Positions 17,324-25,045 of a stretch of DNA of 64,000 nucleotides are shown here, in pieces. The DNA is from Mycobacterium lentiflavum. Its GTDB lineage: Bacteria; Actinomycetota; Actinomycetes; Mycobacteriales; Mycobacteriaceae. Location: the NCBI RefSeq assembly GCF_022374895.2, contig NZ_CP092423.2, positions 3,410,001 to 3,474,000 of the forward strand, read 5' to 3'. Position 1 is the first letter of the stretch. Every line of letters begins with the position of its first letter. The notes beneath the pieces are model-generated. The model was given only the letters and a program-made list of their open reading frames with translations. It did no database searches and was not told where the DNA came from. Made by a program: the position numbers and the translations under genes.

Positions 17324-18232
17324 CTAGCCGTCCCTGCCTGCCCGCTTGCGGCCCAACGGCATCGGGGCCACCGTGCCCGGCGCGAGTCGTCGCGACGCCA
17401 CCAGGAACGCGGTGTGACCGCGCATGGTGTGCTGCGGCCGCACCGCCAGGCCGACGACATGCCAACCGCGCTGCATCGTCTCCCAGGCGCGCGGTTCGGT
17501 CCAGGATCCCTGGGCCCGCAGCGCCTCCACCACCTTCGACAGCTGGGTGACCGTGGCCACGTAGATCAGCAGCACCCCGCCGGCGACGACGAGGCGCGAT
17601 ACCGCGTCCAGCACCTCCCACGGCGAGAGCATGTCCAGCACGGCCCGGTCGAAGGAGCTGTCGGGCAGCACGGAGTCGACGACATCGCCGATGATCAGCT
17701 CCCAATTTGCCGGAGCTGCGCCGAAGAACACGTCCACGTTGCGCCGCGCATGCTCGGCGTGATCGGCGCGCACTTCGTAGGACACCACCCGCCCGTCGGG
17801 TCCCACCGCACGCAACAGCGAACAGGTCAGCGCCCCGGACCCGGCTCCGGCCTCCAGCACGCGGGCCCCCGGAAAGATGTCGCCCTCGTGCACGATCTGA
17901 GCGGCGTCCTTGGGATAGATGACCTGGGGCCCCCGAGGCATCGACATGATGTAGTCGACCAGCAGCGGGCGCAGCACCAGGTATGGGTTGCCGTTGCTGG
18001 ATTTGACCACGCTGCCCTGTTGCAGCCCGATGATCGTGTCGTGCGGGATGGCGCCGCGATGGGTGTGGAACTCCGCACCTTCGGTCAGCTCCACCGTGTA
18101 GTGGCGGCCCTTGGCGTCGGTGAGCTGAACGCGCTCGCCGACGACGAATGGACCGACGAATCGACCGGGGTGGGACACGCCGTTCAGCGTGCCAGCCGAC
18201 TCGCCGTCGGCGATGCTCGGGGTTGTCGGCAC
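17324..18232 (-). CDS. trmI: tRNA (adenine-58-N1)-methyltransferase TrmI
   Basis: 302 residues from GTG 18232; the M. tuberculosis enzyme (Rv2118c) has 280, and the extra ~20 residues are a Ser/Gly-rich N-terminus, so an internal start is possible. A small N-terminal beta domain (FHTHRGAIPHD) precedes a Rossmann SAM-binding domain with VLEAGAGSGALT (motif I) and PDSSFDRAVLDMLSPWE. It methylates A58 in the T loop of tRNAs as a homotetramer. It is divergent from the RecB-like gene with 19 bp between the start codons. Confidence 0.93.
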   Translation of the reverse strand: MPTTPSIADGESAGTLNGVSHPGRFVGPFVVGERVQLTDAKGRHYTVELTEGAEFHTHRGAIPHDTIIGLQQGSVVKSSNGNPYLVLRPLLVDYIMSMPRGPQVIYPKDAAQIVHEGDIFPGARVLEAGAGSGALTCSLLRAVGPDGRVVSYEVRADHAEHARRNVDVFFGAAPANWELIIGDVVDSVLPDSSFDRAVLDMLSPWEVLDAVSRLVVAGGVLLIYVATVTQLSKVVEALRAQGSWTEPRAWETMQRGWHVVGLAVRPQHTMRGHTAFLVASRRLAPGTVAPMPLGRKRAGRDG

Positions 18233-18239
18233 GGCGTCC

Positions 18240-18245
18240 TAGGCT
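18240..18245 (+). promoter_or_regulatory. Predicted minus-10 box of a leaderless RecB-like transcript
   Basis: TAGGCT, 6 nt before the ATG at 18252 and without a Shine-Dalgarno sequence. The 19-bp gap to trmI forces the two divergent promoters to reach into each other's coding region. Confidence 0.5.
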
Positions 18246-18251
18246 GCGAAT

Positions 18252-19142
18252 ATGACCGACCAGCCAGAAGAGCAGGCGCGGGCGGCTTCCAGACCGGCCT
18301 CGAGGCCGGCCCTGTCGCCGTCGCGAGCGGCCGACTTCAAGCAGTGCCCGTTGCTGTACCGGTTCCGGGCGATCGACCGGCTGCCCGAGCCGCCGTCGAC
18401 GGCGCAGATCCGCGGGTCGGTCGTGCACGCCGCGCTCGAGCAGCTCTACGGGCTGCCCGCGGCAGCGCGCGATCCCCAGACCGCGATCTCGCTGCTGGAG
18501 CCCGCGTGGGAGCAGGTGATCGCCGCCGAACCCGACCGGTTCGGCGAGCTGGACGCCGGGCAGCGCTCCCAGGTACTCGACGAGGCTCGCGCGCTGCTGT
18601 CCGGCTATTACCGGCTGGAAGACCCGACCCGATTCGACCCGCAGTGCTGCGAGCAGCGGGTGGAGGTGGAACTCGCCGATGGAACGCTGCTGCGAGGCTT
18701 CATCGACCGGATCGACGTCGCCGCGACCGGCGAGCTGCGGGTGGTCGACTACAAGACCGGCAAGGCACCGCCGGAGGCGCGCGCACTCGCCGAGTTCAAG
18801 GCGATGTTTCAGATGAAGTTCTATGCGGTGGCGCTGCTGCGCACCCGCGGGGTGCCGCCGACCCGGCTGCGGCTCATCTACCTGGCCGACGGCCAGGTGC
18901 TGGACTACTCACCCGAACTCGACGAGCTGGAGCGCTTCGAGAAGACGTTGATGGCGATCTGGCGTGCCATCCAATCTGCCGGGCAGACAGGCGATTTCCG
19001 CCCCAGCCAATCACGGTTGTGCGACTGGTGTCCACACCAGGAGTTCTGCCCGGTTTTCGGTGGCACCCCGCCGCCCTACCCTGGCTGGCCGGACAACGTT
19101 GGGGCGCAAGCTCTTTCGTGTTCGAGCGAACCGGCGGCCTAG
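18252..19142 (+). CDS. RecB-family PD-(D/E)XK exonuclease with Fe-S cysteine cluster (Rv2119 equivalent)
   Basis: 296 residues. LSPSRAADFKQCPLLYRFR (about 21-39) is the Cas4/AddB-type N-terminal helix with the first cluster cysteine (Cys32). GFIDRIDV and VVDYKTGK (about 150-172) supply the nuclease Asp and Asp-x-Lys. The C-terminal CDWCPHQEFC (about 257-266) gives three more cysteines, completing a 4Fe-4S site. This is the architecture of stand-alone Cas4/RecB-like nucleases, probably acting in DNA repair. It is not linked to any CRISPR locus here. It is monocistronic and converges with the oxidoreductase gene. Confidence 0.9.
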   Translation: MTDQPEEQARAASRPASRPALSPSRAADFKQCPLLYRFRAIDRLPEPPSTAQIRGSVVHAALEQLYGLPAAARDPQTAISLLEPAWEQVIAAEPDRFGELDAGQRSQVLDEARALLSGYYRLEDPTRFDPQCCEQRVEVELADGTLLRGFIDRIDVAATGELRVVDYKTGKAPPEARALAEFKAMFQMKFYAVALLRTRGVPPTRLRLIYLADGQVLDYSPELDELERFEKTLMAIWRAIQSAGQTGDFRPSQSRLCDWCPHQEFCPVFGGTPPPYPGWPDNVGAQALSCSSEPAA

Positions 19143-19152
19143 TCGCCACCGG

Positions 19153-20523
19153 TTACTTGAGCGGTGTCATCTCCTGCAGCACTGTGGGAATGAGCTCGCT
19201 GACTGTCGGATGGATGTGCATCGTGCGCGACAGCGTGGTGTACGGCGCCTTAGCCGACATCACGTCCAGGATGGCGTGAATCGCCTCGTCACCGCCGACC
19301 CCGAGGATGGTCGCCCCGATGATCTGGTCGGTTTCCGCGTCGACGACGACCTGCATAAAGCCTTGCGTCTCACCCTTTTCCACGGCTCGGCCAACTTTGG
19401 TCATCGGCCGCCTACCGATCAGCGCCTTGCGACCCGACGCGCGGACCTCGCCGACGGTCATCCCGGCGCGGCCAAGCGGTGGATCGATGTAGAGCGCGTA
19501 GGTGGTGATGCGGTCGCTGACCCGGCGTGGATCGTCGTCGAGCAGGTTGGCGGCCACGATCTCATAGTCGTTGTACGAGGTGTGAGTGAAGGCGCCCTTA
19601 CCGTTGCAGTCGCCCATCGCCCAGATGTGGTCGACGTTGGTCTTGAGCGCATCGTCGACGACGATGTAGCCGCGGGCGTCCGTCTGCACACCGGCGGCAT
19701 CGAGTCCCAGATCGTCGGTGTTGGGCCGCCGTCCCACCGCCAGCAACAGGTGGCTGCCCGGGATCGGATCGGCACCGGCACGCGCAGTGAGCTCGAATCC
19801 GTTGTCTGTCTTGGCGATCCGCACATCGTCGGCATTGACGATGATCTCGATGCCTTCAGCCTCCAGGATTTCCTTGATGGTGGCCGATACGTCCTCGTCC
19901 TCGCGCGAGGCCAATCGCGGGCCCCGCTCCACCACGGTGACCGCCGAGCCGAAGCGCCGGTACATCTGGGCGAACTCCAGCGCGATGTAGCTGCCACCGA
20001 CGATGACGAGATGCGTTGGCAGCGTGTCGAGTTCGAGGATGGACACGTTGGTGAGATAGTCGACCTCGTCCAGCCCCGGGATGTCGGGCACAACCGCGCG
20101 GCCGCCGACGTTGAGGAAGATCCGCTCGGCGTGCAACTCCTGGTCGTCAACGGCCACGGTGTGCGGGTCAATGAAACGGGCGTGGCCGCGAACGACGGTG
20201 CAGCCGTCCATGCCCTCGAGCCAGTCCTCGACACCGTTGCGGTCGGCGAGCACGATGCCGTCTTTGCGGTCTTTGATTTTCGCCATGTCCACGCTGATCC
20301 ACCCGGTCGCCACTCCGTATTCGCTGCTGCGACGGGCCAGTTGGGCGACATGCGCACTGGCGACCAGCGTCTTGGTCGGGATGCATCCGTTGTTGACGCA
20401 GGTGCCGCCGATCAGTTTGCGCTCGACGATCGCGACGCGCTGCCCCGCCGCGGTCAGCCGACCCGCAAGTGACGGCCCGGCCTGTCCGGCGCCGACGATG
20501 ACCGCGTCGAAATGCGCGCTCAC
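19153..20523 (-). CDS. FAD-dependent pyridine nucleotide-disulfide oxidoreductase (mercuric reductase-like)
   Basis: 456 residues. It has the FAD-binding GAGQAG (11-16), redox-active disulfide GGTCVNNGCIPTK (Cys42/Cys47), NAD(P)-binding GGSYIALEFA (about 173), a second FAD motif ending in WAMGDCNG, and C-terminal HIHPTVSE (about 436-443) with the catalytic His-Glu pair. Overall it is like lipoamide dehydrogenase and mercuric reductase, but it lacks the N-terminal heavy-metal domain and C-terminal vicinal cysteines of MerA, so mercury reduction is unlikely. The substrate is unknown. It overlaps the DUF4126 gene upstream by 4 bp, implying coupling. No counterpart lies at this place in M. tuberculosis. 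Confidence 0.85.
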   Translation of the reverse strand: MSAHFDAVIVGAGQAGPSLAGRLTAAGQRVAIVERKLIGGTCVNNGCIPTKTLVASAHVAQLARRSSEYGVATGWISVDMAKIKDRKDGIVLADRNGVEDWLEGMDGCTVVRGHARFIDPHTVAVDDQELHAERIFLNVGGRAVVPDIPGLDEVDYLTNVSILELDTLPTHLVIVGGSYIALEFAQMYRRFGSAVTVVERGPRLASREDEDVSATIKEILEAEGIEIIVNADDVRIAKTDNGFELTARAGADPIPGSHLLLAVGRRPNTDDLGLDAAGVQTDARGYIVVDDALKTNVDHIWAMGDCNGKGAFTHTSYNDYEIVAANLLDDDPRRVSDRITTYALYIDPPLGRAGMTVGEVRASGRKALIGRRPMTKVGRAVEKGETQGFMQVVVDAETDQIIGATILGVGGDEAIHAILDVMSAKAPYTTLSRTMHIHPTVSELIPTVLQEMTPLK

Positions 20524-21032
20524 TTAACGGCCGAGATCAGGTATTCCGTCAACACGTGGCCCGTCAGCGCCGCGATGGCGAACCCGCCCAGGATCGCGAC
20601 CGCATCCTCGAGCAGCGCGATCGGCAGGTCGCGCCCGCCGCTGACCGCCACCAGACGCTTGCGTGCCTGATAGCCGCCGAGGGTGCCGAGCACCGCGCCG
20701 ATGATGCCGGCCCCGAGCGCGGTGAAGGTCCAGTGCGGCCACGCGCCCAGCGCCGCGCCCGCGAGCCCGCCCATCAGGAGCCGGGCCGCGAAGACCGGTG
20801 GCGCCGTCCGCGGCGGCGTCTTGGGCAGCTTGTCGTTCACCAGTTCGCCGACGGCCAGCACGCTGAAGATGACGACCGTGATGATGTTGCCCATCCACGA
20901 TGCCCAGGTGCCGTGCAGGTCGATCCAGCCGAGGTACGCGGCCCACGCGACCACCGCGGGAGCCGTCAGGGAGCGCAACCCGGCGACAACGCCAATCAGC
21001 AAAGCCAGCAACAAAACAAGGACATGTGTCAC
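20520..21032 (-). CDS. DUF4126 small membrane protein (Rv2120c equivalent)
   Basis: 170 residues with four to five hydrophobic segments: an N-terminal MTHVLVLLLALLIGVVAGLR, a RSLTAPAVVAWAAYLG stretch, a central Gly/Ala-rich pair and a final segment near GGFAIAALTG. The pattern matches DUF4126. The function is unknown. A putative RBS AGGAGGG lies upstream of the ATG (minus strand, about 21040-21046). Its 3' end overlaps the start of the oxidoreductase gene by 4 bp, so the two are probably one transcript. Confidence 0.85.
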   Translation of the reverse strand: MTHVLVLLLALLIGVVAGLRSLTAPAVVAWAAYLGWIDLHGTWASWMGNIITVVIFSVLAVGELVNDKLPKTPPRTAPPVFAARLLMGGLAGAALGAWPHWTFTALGAGIIGAVLGTLGGYQARKRLVAVSGGRDLPIALLEDAVAILGGFAIAALTGHVLTEYLISAVK

Positions 21033-21138
21033 GGCGACCCTCCTGGGGATGAACAGTGCGGCAACCTAAGAGGGGGCGGCCGTACGGGTCCCCATCCTCT
21101 AGCCGGACGCTAACACAGCCGGGGCCGGGCTGGTGAGA

Positions 21139-21996
21139 TCAGAATCGGCAGAACCTGATATCGGAAGCCAGGATCGCTTTGGCACCGATGGCCGCGAGCT
21201 CGTCCATGATCTCGTTGACGCCCCGACGCGGCACCAGCGCACGGATCGCGACCCAGTCCGGGTCGGCGAGCGGGGCGATGGTCGGTGACTCCAGACCCGG
21301 CGTGATCGACGTCGCCTTGTCCAGCACCGAGCGCGGGCAGTCGTAGTCGAGCATCAAATACTGTTGCCCGAACACCACACCCTGAATCCGGGCGACCAGC
21401 TGATCGCGTGCCGCCTGCTGTGCGCCGTCGCGGTCCGCGGCGGCGCGCTCGATCAGCACCGCCTCCGAATCACACAGCGGCTCACCGAAGGCCACCAGAT
21501 CGTGCAGGCTCAGGGTGCGCCCGGACCCGACCACGTCGGCGATCGCGTCGGCCACGCCGAGTTGCACCGAAATCTCCACGGCGCCGTCGAGCCTGATGAC
21601 GGTTGCTTCAATTCCCCTGTCCGCCAGATCTTTTCGCACTAGATTCGGGTAGGCGGTGGCAATCCGCTTGCCGGCCAGATCGGCCGTCGTCCAGTCGAGC
21701 CCGGCCGGTCCCGCATAGCGGAAGCTGGACGACCCGAAACCCAGCGCCAGGCGCTCTCGCACCGGCGCATCGGAGTCGAGCACGAGGTCGCGTCCGGTGA
21801 TGCCGAAGTCGAGCTGTCCCGAACCGACGTAGATGGCAATGTCTTTGGGCCGCAAGAAGAAGAACTCGACCTGGTTGGCGCGGTCGATGACGGTGAGGTC
21901 TTTGGAATCGGTGCGCCGCCGGTAGCCGGCCTCCGAGAGGATCTCACTGGCCGGCTCGCTCAGCGTGCCCTTGTTCGGTACGGCGACTCGCAACAT
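21139..21996 (-). CDS. hisG: ATP phosphoribosyltransferase HisG
   Basis: 285 residues from ATG 21996 (MLRVAVPNKGTLSEPASEIL); an ATG at 22002 overlapping the hisE stop (ATGA) is an alternative. Long-form HisG with GSGQLDFGITGRDL, LVRKDLADRGIEATVIRLDGAVEIS (PRPP site region) and a C-terminal regulatory ACT-like domain that binds histidine (from about residue 215). It condenses ATP and PRPP in the first step of histidine synthesis and is feedback-inhibited. It is cotranscribed with hisE. Confidence 0.96.
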   Translation of the reverse strand: MLRVAVPNKGTLSEPASEILSEAGYRRRTDSKDLTVIDRANQVEFFFLRPKDIAIYVGSGQLDFGITGRDLVLDSDAPVRERLALGFGSSSFRYAGPAGLDWTTADLAGKRIATAYPNLVRKDLADRGIEATVIRLDGAVEISVQLGVADAIADVVGSGRTLSLHDLVAFGEPLCDSEAVLIERAAADRDGAQQAARDQLVARIQGVVFGQQYLMLDYDCPRSVLDKATSITPGLESPTIAPLADPDWVAIRALVPRRGVNEIMDELAAIGAKAILASDIRFCRF

Positions 21997-21998
21997 GC

Positions 21999-22280
21999 TC
22001 ATAGCTTCCGATAGACGTCGTCGAGGGACAGTCCACGCGCGATCATCAGCACCTGCGCCCAATACAGCAACTGGCTGATCTCTTCGGCCAATGCGTCGTT
22101 GGATTCGTGCTCGGCAGCCAGCCACACCTCGCCGGCCTCTTCCAGGATCTTCTTGCCCAGCCCATGAATCCCGCCGTCGAGCGCGGCGACCGTCGCACTG
22201 CCGGCCGGTCGGGTGCGGGCACGATCGCCGAGCTCGGCGAACAGATCCTCGAATGTCTTCACGGCCAGCGATTGTTTCAC
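21999..22280 (-). CDS. hisE: Phosphoribosyl-ATP pyrophosphatase HisE
   Basis: 93 residues from GTG 22280, the exact length of the M. tuberculosis enzyme; open frame further upstream has no homologue. It is an all-alpha MazG-like fold with the metal-binding KKILEEAGEVWLAAEHE and the second-helix EEISQLLYW. It hydrolyses PR-ATP to PR-AMP, the second histidine step. It overlaps or abuts hisG. The neighbour upstream is the mce-linked TetR gene, where M. tuberculosis has PPE37. Confidence 0.95.
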   Translation of the reverse strand: MKQSLAVKTFEDLFAELGDRARTRPAGSATVAALDGGIHGLGKKILEEAGEVWLAAEHESNDALAEEISQLLYWAQVLMIARGLSLDDVYRKL

Positions 22281-22374
22281 GAGGCGGCGAGCAAAGTCAC
22301 CTCGGTTTCTCGAGGTGACGACGCCGACCGGCGATCCCGAAGCCCCACAGGCTGTTTCGCGGTGCGCAGAACCG

Positions 22375-23043
22375 TTAGCCGAACCCGGCGAGCGTGGTGC
22401 GCAGCGCATCCTCCAATTGGACATTGAACGGTCCGTTCGGGGCGGCATCCGGGTTCAGCCAGCGGTCGAGGACGAATTTGACTGTGGCCAAACTCGTGTG
22501 AACCAGCAGAGCGGGTCGGACGTCGGCCTTTGCATCGACCTTTGCATCGGCCTTTTCATCGGCCTTCGCATCGACCTTTGCATCGGCCTTCGCATCGAGG
22601 CCCAAGCGGCAAGCGACCTGCTCGAGGAACTTATCGCGATCGGTCTCGCTGACCAGCGCCGTTTTACTCAACAGGTGTGGCGCGGTGGCGATGGCACGGC
22701 GCCAGGTATCCAAATTGTCGAGTTCATCCGCATCGCGGGCACGTGTGACGAATACCTGAATCAATGCCTCAACGGCCGACTCGGCAGGCGGTCTCGCGCT
22801 GTACGAACGAACGATTTCGCCGATCGCCGCCCGGACGGGATCGACCAGCAGGCCTTCTTTTGTGGGCGCATGCCGGAAATAGGTACTGATAGAAATTCCG
22901 GCGGCCGCGGCGATCTCCTCGGTAGTGACGGCATCGAATCCGTGCTCGGCGAAAAGCTCGAACGCGGTGTGCTGGATCTGTGTGAGCAATTCCGCGCGGC
23001 GCCGGTCCCGCAATGAGCCGGTGTTTGCTGAGGGCATGCCCAT
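22375..23043 (-). CDS. TetR-family regulator divergent from the mce operon
   Basis: 222 residues from ATG 23043 (23037 also possible). The N-terminal HTH is clear: AFELFAEHGFDAVTTEEIAAAAGISISTYFRH (in parts; recognition helix about 50-58). The C-terminal ligand domain contains an unusual insertion of KADA/KVDA/KADE units (about 150-174), encoded by a 12-bp DNA repeat. Divergent transcription from yrbEA with a ~297-bp intergenic region suggests it represses the mce operon and itself, as KstR and Mce3R do for other mce operons. The effector is unknown, perhaps a lipid or sterol derivative. Confidence 0.88.
   Translation of the reverse strand: MGMPSANTGSLRDRRRAELLTQIQHTAFELFAEHGFDAVTTEEIAAAAGISISTYFRHAPTKEGLLVDPVRAAIGEIVRSYSARPPAESAVEALIQVFVTRARDADELDNLDTWRRAIATAPHLLSKTALVSETDRDKFLEQVACRLGLDAKADAKVDAKADEKADAKVDAKADVRPALLVHTSLATVKFVLDRWLNPDAAPNGPFNVQLEDALRTTLAGFG
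22522..22600 (-). repeat. 12-bp in-frame tandem repeat inside the TetR gene
   Basis: On the plus strand, tttgcatcgacc / tttgcatcggcc type units recur about six times with few changes. They encode alternating KAD and KVD tetrapeptides. The flanking TetR sequence is not repetitive. Confidence 0.85.
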
Positions 23044-23110
23044 AACCTTCGTCGAGCTGACATTCCAACGCGTCGGTGCCGTCCGGTGACGATCGCAGGT
23101 GAGTGACTCT

Positions 23111-23145
23111 ACACTATTGAAAGTCCCTATCAAGTAGGCTAGTGT
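23111..23145. promoter_or_regulatory. Nested inverted repeat, candidate TetR operator in the mce control region
   Basis: ACACTA (23111-23116) pairs with TAGTGT (23140-23145), and inside it TTGA (23117-23120) pairs with TCAA (23130-23133). A further GTGTG/CACAC pair lies at 23142-23146/23053-type spacing just downstream (23153-23157). It sits about 68 bp upstream of the TetR start and 196 bp from yrbEA, right for an operator controlling both. This is inferred from symmetry only. Confidence 0.45.
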
Positions 23146-23340
23146 GACTCAGCACACACCGAGAACCGCAGTTCACAGAGCCCCGTGACACTATCTTTAT
23201 GCAGATGCGTTGCACGGCACCCGGCCCCTCCTGTTCTGCACTCGAGAACTTATTGGTGGGGGGAACGCCAATGGAGGCGGCAGCTGGTGCGCAATGACCG
23301 GTAGATCAGGTTTGCTGGACCGACTACCGGTGGCGCGCCG

Positions 23341-24180
23341 ATGACGACCCGAGAAGACGGCGTCATCGCCATCCAGAACTGGTCCGTCGGCTACGTCAAA
23401 CGTCATCCGATCGCATCGCTTACGACCGTCGGCGAGCAGTTCGTCCTTGGCGTGCGCACCATTCAGTACTTCTTTTTCGACCTCGTGACGGGCCGATTTC
23501 AATGGCAGGAGTTTGTTCGCCAGGGTGCGTTCATGGCGGGCACCGCGGTATTGCCGACGATTCTGGTGTCATTGCCGATCAGCGTCACCCTGTCCATTCA
23601 ATTCGCCCTGCTCGCCGGGCAAGTGGGTGCCACCTCGCTGGCCGGCGCGGCCAGCGGTCTGGCCGTCATCCGGCAAGGCGCGTCGCTGGTCGCCGCCGTG
23701 TTGATGGCCTCCGCGGTCGGTTCGGCGATCACCGCCGACCTGGGGTCACGAACCATGCGCGAGGAAACCGACGCGATGGAGGTGATGGGCGTATCGGTGA
23801 TCCGCCGCCTGGTGGTGCCGCGCTTTGCCGCGGCGATCATGATCGGCGTCGCGCTCACCGGTGTGGTGTGCTTCGTAGGATTTTTCGCGAGCTACATGTT
23901 CAACGTGTATTTCCAGAACGGCGCTCCCGGCAGCTTCGTGTCGACCTTCGCGTCGTTCGCGACGACCGACGACATGATTTTGGCGTTGGTCAAAGCGGTC
24001 ATCTTCGGTGCCATCGTCGCCGTCGTGTCGGCGCAGAAAGGCCTGTCCACCGTCGGTGGCCCGACGGGTGTCGCGAACTCGGTCAATGCCGCTGTCGTCG
24101 AAGCCATCCTGCTGCTGATGATCGTCAATGTCGCGATCAGCCAGCTCTACATCATGTTGGTGCCCAGGACGGGGCTCTGA
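23341..24180 (+). CDS. YrbE-family Mce permease subunit A
   Basis: 279 residues, MlaE/YrbE (DUF140) family. Five or so hydrophobic segments follow an amphipathic N-terminus. The EExDAMEVMGV motif (about 140-150, MREETDAMEVMGVS) marks the cytoplasmic coupling helix that contacts the ATPase. With YrbEB it forms the transmembrane core of the Mce lipid importer. It starts the operon; yrbEB begins 1 bp after its stop. The ATPase (MceG/Mkl type) is not in the window and is normally supplied from elsewhere in mycobacterial genomes. Confidence 0.92.
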   Translation: MTTREDGVIAIQNWSVGYVKRHPIASLTTVGEQFVLGVRTIQYFFFDLVTGRFQWQEFVRQGAFMAGTAVLPTILVSLPISVTLSIQFALLAGQVGATSLAGAASGLAVIRQGASLVAAVLMASAVGSAITADLGSRTMREETDAMEVMGVSVIRRLVVPRFAAAIMIGVALTGVVCFVGFFASYMFNVYFQNGAPGSFVSTFASFATTDDMILALVKAVIFGAIVAVVSAQKGLSTVGGPTGVANSVNAAVVEAILLLMIVNVAISQLYIMLVPRTGL

Positions 24181-24181
24181 C

Positions 24182-25045
24182 ATGGCGGCCGCCCCCTACC
24201 TGCCGTTCGCCCCCATCACGGTCCCGATTCTGCGGCTGTACCGTCGGGGCACGGTGCCGATCATCCGGCTGGGCCATTTGCTGGTCTTTTTCATCCAGGC
24301 GCTGGTCGCGGTGCCACTCGCGTTGCGCCAGTACCGCGGCGAGTTCCTGCGGCTGCTGTCGAACATCACCTGGGGCAACGGCTCAATCGTGGTGGGTGGC
24401 GGAACCGCCGGTGTGGCCGTCGTTCTCGGCATGACCGTCGGCGCCCTGGTCGGCATCGAGGGCTACAACTTCCTGGACCTGCTGGGCCTCGGACCGGCCA
24501 CCGGCTTCGTCTCCTCGTTGGTCAACACCCGCGAGCTGGCACCGCTGATGGCGTCACTGGCGTTCGCCATGCAGGGCGGTTGCCGCTTCACCGCCCAGTT
24601 GGGGTCGATGCGGATCGCCGAGGAGATCGACGCGCTGGAATCCATTGCGATCCGCCCGATTCCGTATCTGGTGACGACGCGGCTGATCGCGTCGGTCGCG
24701 GCCATCGTCCCGCTGTATGTGGCGTGCCTGGCGATCGGCTATCTGACCACCCAGGTCGTGGTGGGGATCAGCAGCGGTGGCTCGACGGGCTCCTACCTGC
24801 ATTACTTCACGCTGATGCTGGCCGGCCAAGACATCGTCTTCTCGTTGATCAAGGCCGTGATCTTCGTGTGGATCGCGTCCACGATTCAGTGCTACTACGG
24901 CTACTACGCGACCGGCGGCCCCGAGGGCGTCGGGGTGGCCGCCGGGCATGGAATGCGGGCCAGCATCACCGTCGTGATCATGGTGAACATGCTGCTCACC
25001 ATGGCGTTGTGGGGGGTCGACGCCGGCGCAAGGTTTGGTGGTTAG
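24182..25045 (+). CDS. YrbE-family Mce permease subunit B
   Basis: 287 residues from ATG 24182. It is the second MlaE-fold permease subunit, with IAEEIDALESIAIRPI (about 143-158) as the EExDALE coupling motif and hydrophobic segments near 40, 80-110, 180-210 and 260-285. It pairs with the preceding subunit to form the heterodimeric channel. Its stop lies inside the first codons of mceA (8-bp overlap). Confidence 0.92.
   Translation: MAAAPYLPFAPITVPILRLYRRGTVPIIRLGHLLVFFIQALVAVPLALRQYRGEFLRLLSNITWGNGSIVVGGGTAGVAVVLGMTVGALVGIEGYNFLDLLGLGPATGFVSSLVNTRELAPLMASLAFAMQGGCRFTAQLGSMRIAEEIDALESIAIRPIPYLVTTRLIASVAAIVPLYVACLAIGYLTTQVVVGISSGGSTGSYLHYFTLMLAGQDIVFSLIKAVIFVWIASTIQCYYGYYATGGPEGVGVAAGHGMRASITVVIMVNMLLTMALWGVDAGARFGG

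Noticed and set aside
18252..19142. Cas4 of a CRISPR system
   Set aside because: The domain layout resembles Cas4, but there are no other cas genes or repeats, and the gene is part of the conserved mycobacterial backbone (Rv2119).
19153..20523. Mercuric reductase merA
   Set aside because: The N-terminal heavy-metal domain and the C-terminal vicinal cysteines needed for Hg(II) are missing, and no merR/merT/merP neighbours are present.
22522..22600. Short CRISPR-like array
   Set aside because: The 12-bp units have no spacers and are in frame in the TetR gene. No CRISPR array was seen anywhere in the window.
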